A DNA stretch of 64,000 bases from Gillisella taibaishanensis (GCF_001938985.1 NZ_MKIN01000024.1:62407-126406), one strand, 5' to 3'. Counted from the stretch's first letter, positions 10,158-21,344 are shown. The notes: generated by a model not told the origin, from the sequence alone. Translations and numbers: made by a program.

Positions 10158-10979
10158 ATGGCAGACATCGACATCGCAGCGCTCGCCAATCTTCTGCAGG
10201 AAGCGGCCATCAAGGAAATCCTGCCCCGCTTCCGCAATCTCGGCGAGGGCGATGTGCGGATGAAGACCGAAGCCATCGATCTGGTAACTGAGGCGGACGA
10301 GGCGGCCGAACGACTGATCCGCGCTGGAATAGAGCAGATCATGCCGGATGCGGTCTTCATCGGCGAAGAGGCGGTGGCGGCTGATCCGGATCTCCTCGGC
10401 AAGCTTGGCGATGCTGATCTTGCCGTCGTGGTCGATCCGATCGATGGCACTTTCAACTTTGCTGCAGGTTTGCCGCTGTACGGTGTCATGCTGTCAGTGG
10501 TCAGCAAGGGCGAGACGGTTGCCGGCCTGATTTATGATCCCATGGGCAATGATTGGGCGATCGTTGAAAAGGGCAGTGGCAGCTGGCTGTGTAAAGCTGA
10601 CGGTACCCAGGAAAAGATGGAGATGCGGCCTGCACCTGAACTCTCGCAGATGATCGGCATTGCTAATGTCGGCTTTTTCGAAGGTGAACTGCGCCGCACC
10701 ATCCTGCTTAATCTGGCCGAGGTGCGGTTGTTCACCAGCTATCGCTGCGCTGCCCACGAATACCGCATCCTTTGCCAGGGTCACATTCACTTCGCGATGT
10801 ATAACAAGCTGATGCCCTGGGACCATCTCGCGGGTACGCTGATGAGCCAGGAAGCTGGCGCCTACGCTGCGCGGTTCGATGGTTCGCCTTATCTGCCGCA
10901 TCACACCTCGGGTGGGCTGCTGATCGCGCCTGATATCGACAGCTGGCGCGAACTGCGGGAGAAAGTCTTTACCGTCTGA
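10158..10979 (+). CDS. Inositol monophosphatase family protein (second of tandem pair)
   Basis: A 273-residue paralogue of the preceding gene with the same motif order: GEEAVAAD, DPIDGTFNF and PWDHLAGTLM. ATG 10158 follows AAGAGGA; the longer frame back to 10092 overlaps the upstream gene and is not favoured. The two proteins share the same C-terminal pattern (GG.L.APD.DSW) but differ widely elsewhere, so the duplication is old or the two enzymes have distinct substrates. It is cotranscribed with its neighbour and followed by a terminator. Confidence 0.88.
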   Translation: MADIDIAALANLLQEAAIKEILPRFRNLGEGDVRMKTEAIDLVTEADEAAERLIRAGIEQIMPDAVFIGEEAVAADPDLLGKLGDADLAVVVDPIDGTFNFAAGLPLYGVMLSVVSKGETVAGLIYDPMGNDWAIVEKGSGSWLCKADGTQEKMEMRPAPELSQMIGIANVGFFEGELRRTILLNLAEVRLFTSYRCAAHEYRILCQGHIHFAMYNKLMPWDHLAGTLMSQEAGAYAARFDGSPYLPHHTSGGLLIAPDIDSWRELREKVFTV

Positions 10980-11000
10980 CTTGCAACGGATGTTAAAACA

Positions 11001-11046
11001 AAAAGGCCACGGCGGAGCGATCCGCGGTGGCCTTTGTCATTTTTGC
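11001..11046. terminator. Terminator between IMPase pair and MFS gene
   Basis: AAAAGGCCAC ... GTGGCCTTT hairpin with an inner GC-rich stem, flanked by A on the left and T on the right. It serves the two converging transcripts. Confidence 0.7.
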
Positions 11047-11054
11047 TTCCGGCG

Positions 11055-12302
11055 TCAGACCTTCGGATTATGCGCCGTAAACAGCTTGCCTTTTTCGGCA
11101 ATCATTACCAGCACGAGGCCGATCAGGCCGAGCACAAAGTAACCCGTGACCAGCGGCCGTGCGGTGCCATCGAAAGCCTGGCCGAGGATAGCGCCGATGA
11201 TCGAGCCGCCGACGGTGGAGATAAAGCCGAGGACGGAAGAGGCCGTTCCCGCGACATGGCCAAGCGGTTCGATGGCCAGCGTCTGGAAATTGCCGCCGAT
11301 CCACCCGAACTGGAACATCGAGAGTCCGAAGAACATCATGAACAGCGCAAAGGGCAGTGGTTGCGGCCCAAACGTTTCCGCCAGGAGCCACAGCCCGTTG
11401 ATGACGATGAAGCCGAACAGCGCGCCGTGCGAAAGCCGCCGCATGCCGACCCGCCCGACCAGTCTGGAATTGACGAAGGCGGAGACTGCCATGAACAATG
11501 CCACCCCGGCAAAGGCGAAAGGCGACCAGACACCCAGCTGGTAGATGTCCATATAGATCTGCTGGGCCGAGTTGATAAACCCGAACATGGCGCCAAAAAT
11601 GAATGTGCTTGCCAGTGTGTAGAACAGCGCGGTGCGGTTCGACAAAACGATCTTGAAGCCGTCAAAGATAACGGCAGGGGTAAATTCCCTGCGATTTTCC
11701 GGTGCAAGCGTTTCAGGCAGTCTTGCCTTCATCCATAAACTTGTCAGGACGCCGCCGACCGCGATGAGCAGGAAGATCAGGCGCCAGTTGCCAAACAGCA
11801 TGATCAACTGGCCCGTACCTGGCGCAATGACAGGCACGATCATGAATACCATCATGATCAGAGACATGATCTCTGCCATCTGGCGACCACCGTAGACGTC
11901 GCGCACAATGGAAATGGTGATGACACGGGTGCCGGCCGAACCAGCGCCTTGAATGAATCGCAGGATTAGCAGTGCCGTAAAACTCGGCACGACGGTGATG
12001 GCAAGAGCCGCGAGAATGTAGACAATAAGCCCGATCAGAATCGGATTGCGCCGGCCGAAACGGTCCGACAGCGGTCCATAGATCAACTGTGCGCAGCCAA
12101 AGCCGATCAGATAGGACGTTACGACATACTGCCGATGATTTTCATTGGCGACATGGAGAGCTTCACCAATCTGCTGCAAGGCAGGCAGCATGATGTCGAT
12201 GGCAAGCGCGTTCATTGCCATCAACGCGGCGCAGAGAAAGACGAATTCCAGCTTGCTCATGCCCCTGAGGGCAGCTGGAACGGTACGAAGGGGAGCCGTC
12301 AT
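11055..12302 (-). CDS. Bcr/CflA-type MFS multidrug exporter
   Basis: A 415-residue inner-membrane protein with 12 hydrophobic segments, of the drug/H+ antiporter-1 group of the major facilitator superfamily. Marks are IDIMLPALQQIGEAL in the first segment, GPLSDRFGRRNPILIG between helices 2 and 3 (the MFS A motif), and the RFIQGAGSAGTRVI segment. Members export chloramphenicol-type drugs, bicyclomycin or sulfonamides; the true substrate is unknown. ATG 12302 (MTAPLRTVPAALRG) is preferred over a GTG at 12365 because the added residues look like leader translation. It is convergent with the IMPase genes. Confidence 0.88.
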   Translation of the reverse strand: MTAPLRTVPAALRGMSKLEFVFLCAALMAMNALAIDIMLPALQQIGEALHVANENHRQYVVTSYLIGFGCAQLIYGPLSDRFGRRNPILIGLIVYILAALAITVVPSFTALLILRFIQGAGSAGTRVITISIVRDVYGGRQMAEIMSLIMMVFMIVPVIAPGTGQLIMLFGNWRLIFLLIAVGGVLTSLWMKARLPETLAPENRREFTPAVIFDGFKIVLSNRTALFYTLASTFIFGAMFGFINSAQQIYMDIYQLGVWSPFAFAGVALFMAVSAFVNSRLVGRVGMRRLSHGALFGFIVINGLWLLAETFGPQPLPFALFMMFFGLSMFQFGWIGGNFQTLAIEPLGHVAGTASSVLGFISTVGGSIIGAILGQAFDGTARPLVTGYFVLGLIGLVLVMIAEKGKLFTAHNPKV

Positions 12303-12478
12303 AAGAGATATGTCCTGGAAAACCGAAAAGGCGCCGCGAGGCGACGCCTTGATCACGAACCACACATGTCCTTAATGACAACCCTTTACAGATTTGTGCA
12401 GCCCTTACGATTGTTATAACCACACTTTTGCAGAAAATGTGGCACTACAACCATGATGTCACGCATCCGTGAAGTTGC

Positions 12479-12502
12479 AAGCCCGTGAATAACAACGGGC
12501 TT
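12479..12502 (-). terminator. Possible weak terminator after grxD
   Basis: AAGCCCGT, 8-nt loop, ACGGGCTT immediately downstream of the grxD stop. The stem is good but the T-tract on the minus strand is poor. Confidence 0.4.
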
Positions 12503-12513
12503 TGCATGCTGGA

Positions 12514-12849
12514 TCAGGCTGCACCGCGAACGGCGATGCCTTTTTCCTCGAGATGCGACTGCAACTCGCCCGCCTGGAACATCTCACGCACGATGTCGCA
12601 ACCGCCGATGAATTCGCCCTTTACGTAGAGCTGCGGAATGGTCGGCCAATTGGAATAGGCCTTTATGCCCTCACGGATTTCCTGATCGGCGAGCACATTA
12701 ATGCCCTTATAATCCACACCGAGATAGTCCAGCATCTGGACGACCTGACCCGAAAAACCGCATTGCGGAAACTGGGGCGTGCCCTTCATGAAAAGTACGA
12801 CATCAGTGCTTTTCACAGCATTATCGATGAACTCGTTTACACCGCTCAT
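12514..12849 (-). CDS. grxD: Monothiol glutaredoxin, Grx4/GrxD family
   Basis: A 111-residue cytosolic protein with the CGFS active site of monothiol glutaredoxins ([16 protein letters not shown] near residue 30), the [19 protein letters not shown] glutathione-binding block and normal length. These proteins carry 2Fe-2S clusters and act with BolA in iron-sulfur trafficking and iron sensing. The bolA gene lies two genes upstream in the same direction, which supports the pairing. Confidence 0.96.
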   Translation of the reverse strand: MSGVNEFIDNAVKSTDVVLFMKGTPQFPQCGFSGQVVQMLDYLGVDYKGINVLADQEIREGIKAYSNWPTIPQLYVKGEFIGGCDIVREMFQAGELQSHLEEKGIAVRGAA

Positions 12850-12983
12850 GGAATTGTCCTTTCACAATGCGGGTCAAGGCCGCAATCTTCCGTGGCCTTA
12901 TATAGGCCTGTTGTTCCAAAATTTCAAAAGCCAAAAGCCGACGGAAGCAGTCCGAAAGCCCGCAGCCCGCTGGCGTTTGAGGC

Positions 12984-13184
12984 TCAGCCCCGATTGCGCG
13001 TCACGCGGCGGGCCTGGCGGGCTGCCTTGCTGCGGTTGTTCGCCCGGGTAGGTTCGACCTTCTTGTCGACCACGGGGGCGTTCAGCCGGTGCAGCCGGGT
13101 CTGTTTATGCTTGCGGCGATCGGCGAATTCCGCCTTCACCGACTGGATCAGGGAGGAAAAGAACGAGGTGATCGGATTGCTCAT
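12984..13184 (-). CDS. Small basic hypothetical protein between bolA and grxD
   Basis: A 66-residue lysine/arginine-rich protein (MSNPITSFFSSLIQSVKAEF, then a strongly basic tail with RRKHKQ and KAARQARRVTRNRG). It begins 15 bp after the bolA stop in the same transcript. No Shine-Dalgarno sequence is obvious, so translation may be coupled. The N-terminal half could be an amphipathic helix and the tail could bind nucleic acid or the membrane surface. Function is unknown. Confidence 0.55.
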   Translation of the reverse strand: MSNPITSFFSSLIQSVKAEFADRRKHKQTRLHRLNAPVVDKKVEPTRANNRSKAARQARRVTRNRG

Positions 13185-13199
13185 GGTGATGTGATACCG

Positions 13200-13436
13200 T
13201 CAGGCTTCGGGGATGGAGGTTTGGAGCGCAAGGGCATGCAAGACGCCGCCCATATTGCCCTTCAGAGCGTCATAGACCATCTGATGCTGCTGCACGCGGC
13301 TCTTGCCGCGAAAGGCTTCGGCCACGACTTCCGCAGCGTAATGATCGCCGTCGCCGGCCAGGTCGCGGATCACGACCTTGGCCCCGGGAATGCCCGCTTT
13401 AATCATGTCTTCGATATCGCCGGGCTTCATAGCCAT
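13200..13436 (-). CDS. bolA: BolA-family protein
   Basis: A 78-residue protein with a BolA fold signature: MKPGDIEDMIKAGIPGAKVV at the start, then GDHYAAEVVAEAFRGKSRVQQHQMVYDAL with the conserved His. BolA-like proteins form 2Fe-2S-bridged heterodimers with CGFS glutaredoxins. It starts 22 bp after purL and precedes grxD, a gene order common in alphaproteobacteria. ATG 13436 is chosen; upstream residues to 13577 overlap purL. Confidence 0.93.
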   Translation of the reverse strand: MAMKPGDIEDMIKAGIPGAKVVIRDLAGDGDHYAAEVVAEAFRGKSRVQQHQMVYDALKGNMGGVLHALALQTSIPEA

Positions 13437-13458
13437 GGTTCTGCTCCCATTCTTATTT

Positions 13459-15696
<2,238 letters not shown>

Positions 15697-15966
15697 GGCT
15701 CTCTCTTGCAATGGGAGTGCGAATTTTGCCGGTCTTTTATAACAGGCATCGCGTTTGCGCGACTGGAAAATGCGGTGCAGCGCGCTAAAAAGCCGCCTTT
15801 CCAAGGTTTCTGCGTCGCGGCCGTCCGATCCGAAGATCGCAGCGCGCGGCGATGCCTTGCACTGGGAAAAGTCAATCTGTTTGGGGATAGCGAATTTCTT
15901 TTCACATTTTCGCCCCGGCCTGCGGTAAACTTATGCGCGACATGCGCCGGTAAGCGAACCGGCAAA

Positions 15967-16626
15967 ATGGCCGACCGTGATTACGGCGGTCCCGTAATTC
16001 TAGACAGGTGCCTCGTGATCGATCCCTATGTCATGCTTGGTTTGGAGCGCGATGCCGATGAGGCCGCCATCAAGGCTGCCTATCGCCGCAAAGCCAAAAG
16101 CGCCCATCCCGATGCTGGCGGCGATCCCGACGAATTCGGCCGGATCACCACGTCTTATGATCTGTTGAAGGACCCGGTGCGCCGAAGGGTCTATGACGAT
16201 ACAGGCTATGATCCGCAACTGGCCGATGTTGCCGACCTGAAGGGGCTAATGGTGCTGGAATCGCTGATCAACGACATGATTCTCGACGAGCGTGAGCCCG
16301 GCAGCTTCGATCCCGTCGCGGGTCTGCGCCGAAAGCTGACTGACGATATTCTCAAAGCCCGCTTTCATATTCTGGAACTGGAGCGCCACCGCACCCGCAT
16401 CCGCAAACATGTGGACCGCATCGGTCGGCGCCCTGAAACCGACGTACTTGGTTCGATGCTGCGCGCCCGCACCCAGTCGATTGCCGAGGCGATAAAGAGC
16501 GCGGAAACCCAGATCGACGCGATCGAGCGGGCTTATTCCATGCTTGAAGGCTATTCCTATGAGCTGGAACCACTCTCCGAGGCGCTTGCTGATCCGGTGC
16601 CTGACCTGCCCAAGGCGGCAGAATAG
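15967..16626 (+). CDS. J-domain (DnaJ-like) protein
   Basis: About 219 residues: an N-terminal J domain (DPYVMLGLERDADEAAIKAA, then AHPDAGG with the essential HPD tripeptide, then YDLLKDPVRRRVYDDTG) and a C-terminal charged helical region with predicted coiled coil (LELERHRTRIRKHVDRIG). J domains stimulate the ATPase of Hsp70/DnaK; the C-terminal part presumably selects a client and has no motif I recognise. The start is uncertain: ATG 15967 or GTG 16015 (VIDPYVML). It is divergent from purL. Confidence 0.8.
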   Translation: MADRDYGGPVILDRCLVIDPYVMLGLERDADEAAIKAAYRRKAKSAHPDAGGDPDEFGRITTSYDLLKDPVRRRVYDDTGYDPQLADVADLKGLMVLESLINDMILDEREPGSFDPVAGLRRKLTDDILKARFHILELERHRTRIRKHVDRIGRRPETDVLGSMLRARTQSIAEAIKSAETQIDAIERAYSMLEGYSYELEPLSEALADPVPDLPKAAE

Positions 16627-17404
16627 GGTCCCGCACATCCGTCATATCTTCCTGATTATAATGAGCGATCAGGGCGTCTCACGCTGATGGCGATGTCTCG
16701 CCCATCTCTCGACGTAGCGTCGAAAACGTGGCGTTGCGTGATTCTTGCGGCGTGCCAAGTTGGTGCAGATCCTCGAAGGCGGACGACTGTGTTGTGGCTT
16801 TATGAGGCATTTTCCGCGCAGGTGTTTAGCCGGTTTTAAGCGATTTCGTTGATGGCCTGATGTGTTCAGCAACCTCAATGCGTGCCGCTTGCGAAGCTTT
16901 AAAATCCATCAAAATATTGAAAATAAACAGATATATTCTAAAATTTTGCAATTGGTACGCCGATTTTGCGGCTGCCGACTGTGTTCTTCCGCACCCCAGC
17001 CCTTTTGAAAACAAATTTTCCGATTAAGCTTCATTGCGGCACAAGTGCAATTTTCGTAATCTATGAATATTAGCATTCGCAAAGGGATGTAACGGTGACT
17101 TCAAGAGAATGACGGTCGCTGGCCTGAGATATCAGTACCATCCTGACGTTAGGATTTTTTTGTGAGGGAAGGAACCAATTCACGCGATGCTCGTTATCGG
17201 CATGGTTTTAACCGGTCCAGCGGGCAGATCATCTGATTAAGCAGTAAAGCATGCGCCATCGTTCATTGCTCGGTTTTCATCCATTTTGGAAGGGCTCGAA
17301 CGGGGTGGGTTAAGAGGTTGTTTTGGCGTGGGTGTCTTACAACCGGGATCAGGGGAATGTTGGGTGGCTGGGCATCATCGGCATTTTTTCACGGAGATCG
17401 TATT
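16627..17404. other. Intergenic region, no gene seen
   Basis: About 780 bp between the J-domain gene and the XRE-like regulator, AT-richer than its surroundings. The short minus-strand frames here have no ribosome site or family resemblance. A small RNA cannot be excluded but no terminator-like hairpin stands out. Confidence 0.5.
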
Positions 17405-17800
17405 ATGGGGCTTTACGATATAAACCGGCTGCTCGACGTCAATGACGATACGCTCGGCGGACGTTTGGCCACGGCGCGCGACTGCGCTGGCCTCGGTCTT
17501 GCAGACTTGGCCACTTTGGTCGGCATTCCTGTCGCGAAGTTGCGCTCCTGGGAAGCTGACCGGTGCGAAGCCGACTCTAAAAGCATAGGAATTGTTGCCG
17601 ACAGCTTGGGCGTTTGCCCGCGCTGGCTCATGACTGGCAATGGCCGCGGTCCGGACGAAGACGATGATTTCGAAGACGAGATGCTTCAGGTTATGCGTCG
17701 TGAACTCGATCGGCTCACGCAAATGCACCAGCAAACCGGCAGCATGATCGAAACCCTCAACCGTCGGATCGGGGATCTCGAGCAGCGCTCGGTAAGATAG
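17405..17800 (+). CDS. XRE-like DNA-binding protein with C-terminal coiled coil
   Basis: A 131-residue protein. Residues about 18-75 form a helix-turn-helix of the XRE/Cro type (GGRLATARDCAGLGLADLAT, then GIPVAKLRSWEADRCEADSK). An acidic linker (DEDDDFEDEML) leads to a C-terminal helix with heptad-like spacing (RRELDRLTQMHQQTGSMIET). ATG 17405 follows GGAGA. It stands alone with long upstream DNA, consistent with an autonomous regulator; its targets are unknown. It is convergent with lipB across a shared terminator. Confidence 0.78.
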   Translation: MGLYDINRLLDVNDDTLGGRLATARDCAGLGLADLATLVGIPVAKLRSWEADRCEADSKSIGIVADSLGVCPRWLMTGNGRGPDEDDDFEDEMLQVMRRELDRLTQMHQQTGSMIETLNRRIGDLEQRSVR

Positions 17801-17839
17801 AGTTTAGCGGAGTCTTGCGCGCAAGCTTAATTGGTCAAT

Positions 17840-17880
17840 AGAGCCTTCCGTTTCCTTTGGATCCGGAAGGCTCTTGTCGT
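17840..17880. terminator. Terminator between XRE-like gene and lipB
   Basis: AGAGCCTTCCG (17840-17850) and CGGAAGGCTCT (17864-17874) form a perfect 11-bp stem. The T content after it is modest. It lies between converging genes. Confidence 0.75.
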
Positions 17881-17891
17881 TTGTGGGTGGA

Positions 17892-18620
17892 TCAGCTTGC
17901 TGAGCTTGGACAGATCGCGGTTTCGCCGAACACCTGTTCAAAACTCTGTCGCAAGTGGATATCGACATCGGCCATGGTGACCGGCAGGCCGAGATCCACC
18001 AGGCTGGTAACGCCATAGGCGGAAATTCCGCAGGGGACTATGCCGCTGAAATGGCCAAGATCCGGCTCAACGTTGAGCGACAGGCCATGAAAGCTCACCC
18101 AGCGCCGAAGGCGTATGCCGAGCGCGGCAATCTTGTCTTCGGTCATGGTGCCGTCGGCAAGCAGTGGCTTTTCCGGACGACGCACCCAAACGCCGACCCG
18201 TTCTTCGCGCCGCTCTCCGCGCACGTTCATCGCGTCGAGCGTTCGGATTATGACGTCTTCGAGTGCGGCAACATAGGCGCGCACGTCCTGACGGCGCCGC
18301 TTCAGATCCAGCATCACATAGACGACCCGCTGGCCCGGCCCATGATAGGTATATTCGCCGCCGCGGCCGGTGGCGAAAACCGGGAAGCGCTGTTTGTCGA
18401 TCAGGTCCTTTGGATCGGCGCTGGTGCCGGCCGTATAGATCGGCGGATGCTCTACCAGCCACACCAACTCGTCCGCCTCGCCATCGGCAATCGCTGCGAC
18501 TTCCGTCTCCATAGTGGCCAAGGCCTCTTCATAAGCCGTCAGCCCCTCGCTCACCCGCCAGCGAACCGGAGGTGAGCCCGGCGTGGCAAGCATGGTCTTG
18601 TCGAGATCGGTGCGAAGCAT
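17892..18620 (-). CDS. lipB: Octanoyl-[acyl carrier protein]-protein N-octanoyltransferase
   Basis: A 242-residue cytosolic enzyme that moves octanoate from ACP to the lipoyl domains of 2-oxoacid dehydrogenases, the first step of lipoate synthesis. Visible blocks are [17 protein letters not shown], the substrate-binding [28 protein letters not shown] and IVPCGI with the catalytic Cys, with the conserved Lys in [13 protein letters not shown] 18620 is preferred because extension to 18725 adds unrelated residues. Confidence 0.95.
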   Translation of the reverse strand: MLRTDLDKTMLATPGSPPVRWRVSEGLTAYEEALATMETEVAAIADGEADELVWLVEHPPIYTAGTSADPKDLIDKQRFPVFATGRGGEYTYHGPGQRVVYVMLDLKRRRQDVRAYVAALEDVIIRTLDAMNVRGERREERVGVWVRRPEKPLLADGTMTEDKIAALGIRLRRWVSFHGLSLNVEPDLGHFSGIVPCGISAYGVTSLVDLGLPVTMADVDIHLRQSFEQVFGETAICPSSAS

Positions 18621-18866
18621 GGCAATGTCCTGGAAGCAATTTGGTACAACACTCGGGCGACCGGCTGACGATCGCTCGGCACCGTTGCTAACCTTGCATG
18701 TATGCTCCCGCTGCCGGATTTGCAATCCACATGACTATAGGCGAGTTTTCAACAATTATTTCAATAACCTGCGCCGATTTCATAAAAATGTTGCATGCTG
18801 CCCTTGTGCACCCCCAACGCATTTGCTAATTGCAGCCCGTCGACGCAAGTCGACATCTACCACGAT

Positions 18867-18951
18867 GCGGTCGTGGCGGAATTGGTAGACGCGCAGCGTT
18901 GAGGTCGCTGTGGGGCAACCCGTGGAAGTTCGAGTCTTCTCGACCGCACCA
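18867..18951 (+). tRNA. tRNA-Leu, anticodon GAG
   Basis: 85 nt with CCA encoded. The acceptor stem GCGGTCG pairs with CGACCGC (18941-18947), followed by A and CCA. The D-arm GGTAGAC region, anticodon loop TTGAGGT, a long variable arm and GTTCGAGTC T-loop are all present. The long variable arm and GAG anticodon make it tRNA-Leu. Its 3' end is the left boundary of the island. Confidence 0.96.
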
Positions 18952-18974
18952 AAGAACCCGGCTTTAGGCCGGGT
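18938..18974 (+). repeat. attL: left copy of island attachment repeat (tRNA 3' end plus terminator)
   Basis: 37 bp beginning TCTCGACCGCACCAAAG and ending GGCCGGGT. It is repeated at 62743-62779 with a single C/T difference. It covers the last 14 nt of the tRNA and the terminator stem, the usual place for tyrosine-recombinase crossover. Confidence 0.85.
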
Positions 18975-18985
18975 TTTCTTTTTTC
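18956..18985 (+). terminator. tRNA-Leu terminator
   Basis: ACCCGGC, loop TTTAG, GCCGGGT, then TTTCTTTTTT. The hairpin is duplicated in the right attachment copy. Confidence 0.85.
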
Positions 18986-19007
18986 TACAAGGGCTTAAGT
19001 TTTGATG

Positions 19008-19036
19008 TGTCCCACGTCAAACCCCTGCGTGGGACA
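19008..19036. repeat. Inverted 9-mers inside attL, possible integrase arm sites
   Basis: TGTCCCACG (19008-19016) and CGTGGGACA (19028-19036) form a 9-bp inverted repeat 34 bp inside the left attachment core. The same 9-mer recurs inside the right end (62690-62698, and with one change at 62636-62644). Confidence 0.5.
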
Positions 19037-19210
19037 TATTGGGCCGTTACGTTCCCCGTTGCCCCAGCCTCAAACGCTTGTTGACTACATCGCCTTTATT
19101 TGTTTTTGCTTCCGAGCGGCCGTGTTACATTGTCGGTGCTCGGTAAGCGGAACTCAAAAAGGCCAATTTTTTGACGTTTCTTCCAGCCCAGTGAGAATCG
19201 GGATAGTGCC

Positions 19211-20044
19211 GTGACAAATGTTAACGATCGCGCCGTAAACGGGAAGAGCACCGAATTACAGAGTAGCGTAAGCTACGCTTTGCAGCAAAAATTGAACGTG
19301 ATGCACGCGGTTATCTTGCGCGACATCCGAAGCCGTTATTTCAATCACGGGCTGGGCTTTTTGATAGTTCCGCTGTTTCCAGTGGCGCATATTCTTTTGC
19401 TTCTTCTTATTTATCGCGTAACGGGGAAAAACTCGGAATTTGGTGACGATCTTCAGCAGTTCTTTGCTACAGGCCTCTTGCCTGTTATGACGTTCATGTA
19501 TGTCTCGAGATTTATGTCGATATCACTGTTGGCAAATAAATCGATGATGATGTTTCCCGTAGTGCAGTTGCTTGATATTGTATTAGCGCGTGCATTTTTG
19601 GAATTTATTGGAATAGTTATTGCGTTTATAATTATCTGCTTTTATCTCCTCGCGATGGGTTCCAATCCCGTACCGGTCGATCCTTCCGAAGCTTTAGTCG
19701 CGTTTTTCTTTACGGTTATTTTGTCGATTGGATTTGGAATCACGGCTAGCGTAATATCTGCAGTCGCCCCTATTTTCCCGATGGCTTACGGGTTGTCGAT
19801 GGTGATATTTTATCTTTCTTCAGGCGCGCCCATCTACCTGCATACATTTCCAGAGCAGGCTTTGTATGCCTGTTCGTGGAACCCTGTTTTTCAGGCGGTC
19901 GAGTGGGTGAGGTCTGCATATTATCTAGGATATCCGACTCAATATCTAGACAAGGAATATTTCATCGGATTTTCGATAGGCAGCGTATGCTTCGGCTTGG
20001 TGCTCGAACGCGTGGTGCGTCGGCTCGCACTACAAGGCTCTTAA
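19211..20044 (+). CDS. KpsM-like ABC-2 permease for polysaccharide export
   Basis: A 277-residue inner-membrane protein with about six hydrophobic segments, resembling the KpsM/Wzm permeases that export capsule or O-antigen chains. Characteristic are the N-terminal VMHAVILRDIRSRYFNHGLG block before the first membrane span, the FFATGLLPVMTFMYVSRFM span and the C-terminal NPVFQAVEWVRSAYYLGYP, typical of this subfamily. The start is GTG with a weak ribosome site. A KpsT/Wzt ATPase is needed for function but none is encoded in this window. The gene is AT-rich like the right-hand glycan cluster. Only 18 bp separate its stop from the convergent integrase. Confidence 0.82.
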   Translation: MTNVNDRAVNGKSTELQSSVSYALQQKLNVMHAVILRDIRSRYFNHGLGFLIVPLFPVAHILLLLLIYRVTGKNSEFGDDLQQFFATGLLPVMTFMYVSRFMSISLLANKSMMMFPVVQLLDIVLARAFLEFIGIVIAFIIICFYLLAMGSNPVPVDPSEALVAFFFTVILSIGFGITASVISAVAPIFPMAYGLSMVIFYLSSGAPIYLHTFPEQALYACSWNPVFQAVEWVRSAYYLGYPTQYLDKEYFIGFSIGSVCFGLVLERVVRRLALQGS

Positions 20045-20062
20045 TAGAAATATTGCGTCTGC

Positions 20063-21130
20063 TCACTGCCAAGCCTTTGACATATCGAGTCGGTCCATTG
20101 CCTGCTGAGCAAGCTTCCAGCGTTCTACGCGGCGTGTATAAACTTCGCTTGTTTTTGCCTCCGAGTGGCCCAGAATTGCCATAATTTCATATTGGCTGCA
20201 GCCTTGCTCTGCCAATAATTCGGCAAGACCCTTGCGCACCCCATGGGCCGAGAGGTGGTCCAGGCCGGCGTCAATGCACCACCTCTTGAACATAGCAGAC
20301 ATGGAATCACCGCTGGCAAAGGGCCTGTTGCCACGTGCGACGAGGTAGGTTTCAGCTATTGTGCCCTGGCTATGGATCGCCGCTTTCAACGGCTTGAGCA
20401 AGGGTATGGTCACTTCGGAAGATCCCTTCTTAGCGGGCATCCACCGCAGCGCCTCCAACCCGTCAAGAGTGCACTCGTGCCTTGGACCGAGGAATGTCAG
20501 GTCTTCAATGCGGCATCCTGTCCAGAGCAGGATGGACATGGCAATAAAGGGTTTCGAGCCCGGCCTATGCTGGGCAAAAAAGCGTTTCACATCTGCCGAT
20601 TTCCAAGGCGTTGCGCCGTCGCCCTTTTTGTAGATCCGGTCAATTTCCTTGGCTGGATTGGCTTTGAGATGGCCGCGTTTGATTGCCCATTCGTACATGA
20701 CGCTGATAGCTTCTATAAGGGCATCCGCCTGGGCAGGGGTGGCGGCCATTTTATCCTGCATTTCGATCAGCTTTGTTTGCGGGATAAGCATTACTCTGTC
20801 TGGATCCTCGATAAGGCGGGCCAGCAGGTTGCGTTTCTTTTTTAACGTCTTGGCACTGGTGAGCCGAGCTTTCACTCTTTGCTCCATGTATTCAAAATAA
20901 CTATGCACCAGCCAGCCAATGGATCGGGGTTTGACCACCTCTGATGCCTTCTTCAAAGGCGCCGGCTGCTCTCCATAGCGGGCAAGGGTGTATTGGCGGC
21001 TGAAATCTTCGTCGCCCGGCAGGCAGAAGATGCGAATGCGCTGTTTGGGGTTGCCAATGACCCTGACGCGGTAACGGACCGTGCCTGAAGGCAGTTCTTC
21101 CTTGATCAGGCCGGGATAGCTGACTTTCAT
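20063..21130 (-). CDS. Tyrosine-family site-specific integrase
   Basis: A 355-residue recombinase. The catalytic set is complete: R207 (TGCRIEDL), H296-x-x-R299 (SAHGVRKG), H322 (ILGHSEA) and Tyr331 (SEVYTRR). Residues about 70-155 look like a SAM-like core-binding domain, and the first 60 residues an arm-binding region. The gene points toward the left attachment site. It is the only recombinase in the window, so it is the best candidate for the tRNA-Leu integration event, although a permease gene lies between it and the attachment core. Confidence 0.95.
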   Translation of the reverse strand: MKVSYPGLIKEELPSGTVRYRVRVIGNPKQRIRIFCLPGDEDFSRQYTLARYGEQPAPLKKASEVVKPRSIGWLVHSYFEYMEQRVKARLTSAKTLKKKRNLLARLIEDPDRVMLIPQTKLIEMQDKMAATPAQADALIEAISVMYEWAIKRGHLKANPAKEIDRIYKKGDGATPWKSADVKRFFAQHRPGSKPFIAMSILLWTGCRIEDLTFLGPRHECTLDGLEALRWMPAKKGSSEVTIPLLKPLKAAIHSQGTIAETYLVARGNRPFASGDSMSAMFKRWCIDAGLDHLSAHGVRKGLAELLAEQGCSQYEIMAILGHSEAKTSEVYTRRVERWKLAQQAMDRLDMSKAWQ

Positions 21131-21136
21131 GGCGGC

Positions 21137-21343
21137 TCACCATTCCTTGAGGTCAAGAGAGGTAGGCTCGGCATCACTTTCAACGCTGCCGGCAAATCGT
21201 ATCTCAACCGTGCCATCCTGAATAAGCAGGCGATCTACCATGAGACCGGCGCGTCTGGCGGCTTTTAGGGCGGCGGCCATGGCATGTTCGCTGGCACGCT
21301 TTCTGGTGGGGGATGCCCCTCCGGTCTTTGCAGCGTTCCGCAT
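21137..21343 (-). CDS. Small phage protein upstream of integrase
   Basis: A 68-residue protein ending 6 bp before the integrase start in the same direction. It has a basic N-terminal half (TRKRASEHAMAAALKAARRA) and a beta-rich C-terminal half (RLLIQDGTVEIRFAGSVES). Its position fits a recombination directionality factor or DNA-binding accessory, but no family is recognised and no clear helix-turn-helix is seen. Confidence 0.55.
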   Translation of the reverse strand: MRNAAKTGGASPTRKRASEHAMAAALKAARRAGLMVDRLLIQDGTVEIRFAGSVESDAEPTSLDLKEW

Positions 21344-21344
21344 T

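Noticed and set aside
16669..17014. Minus-strand frames in the gap before the XRE-like gene
   Set aside because: Overlapping short frames of low-complexity composition without ribosome sites.
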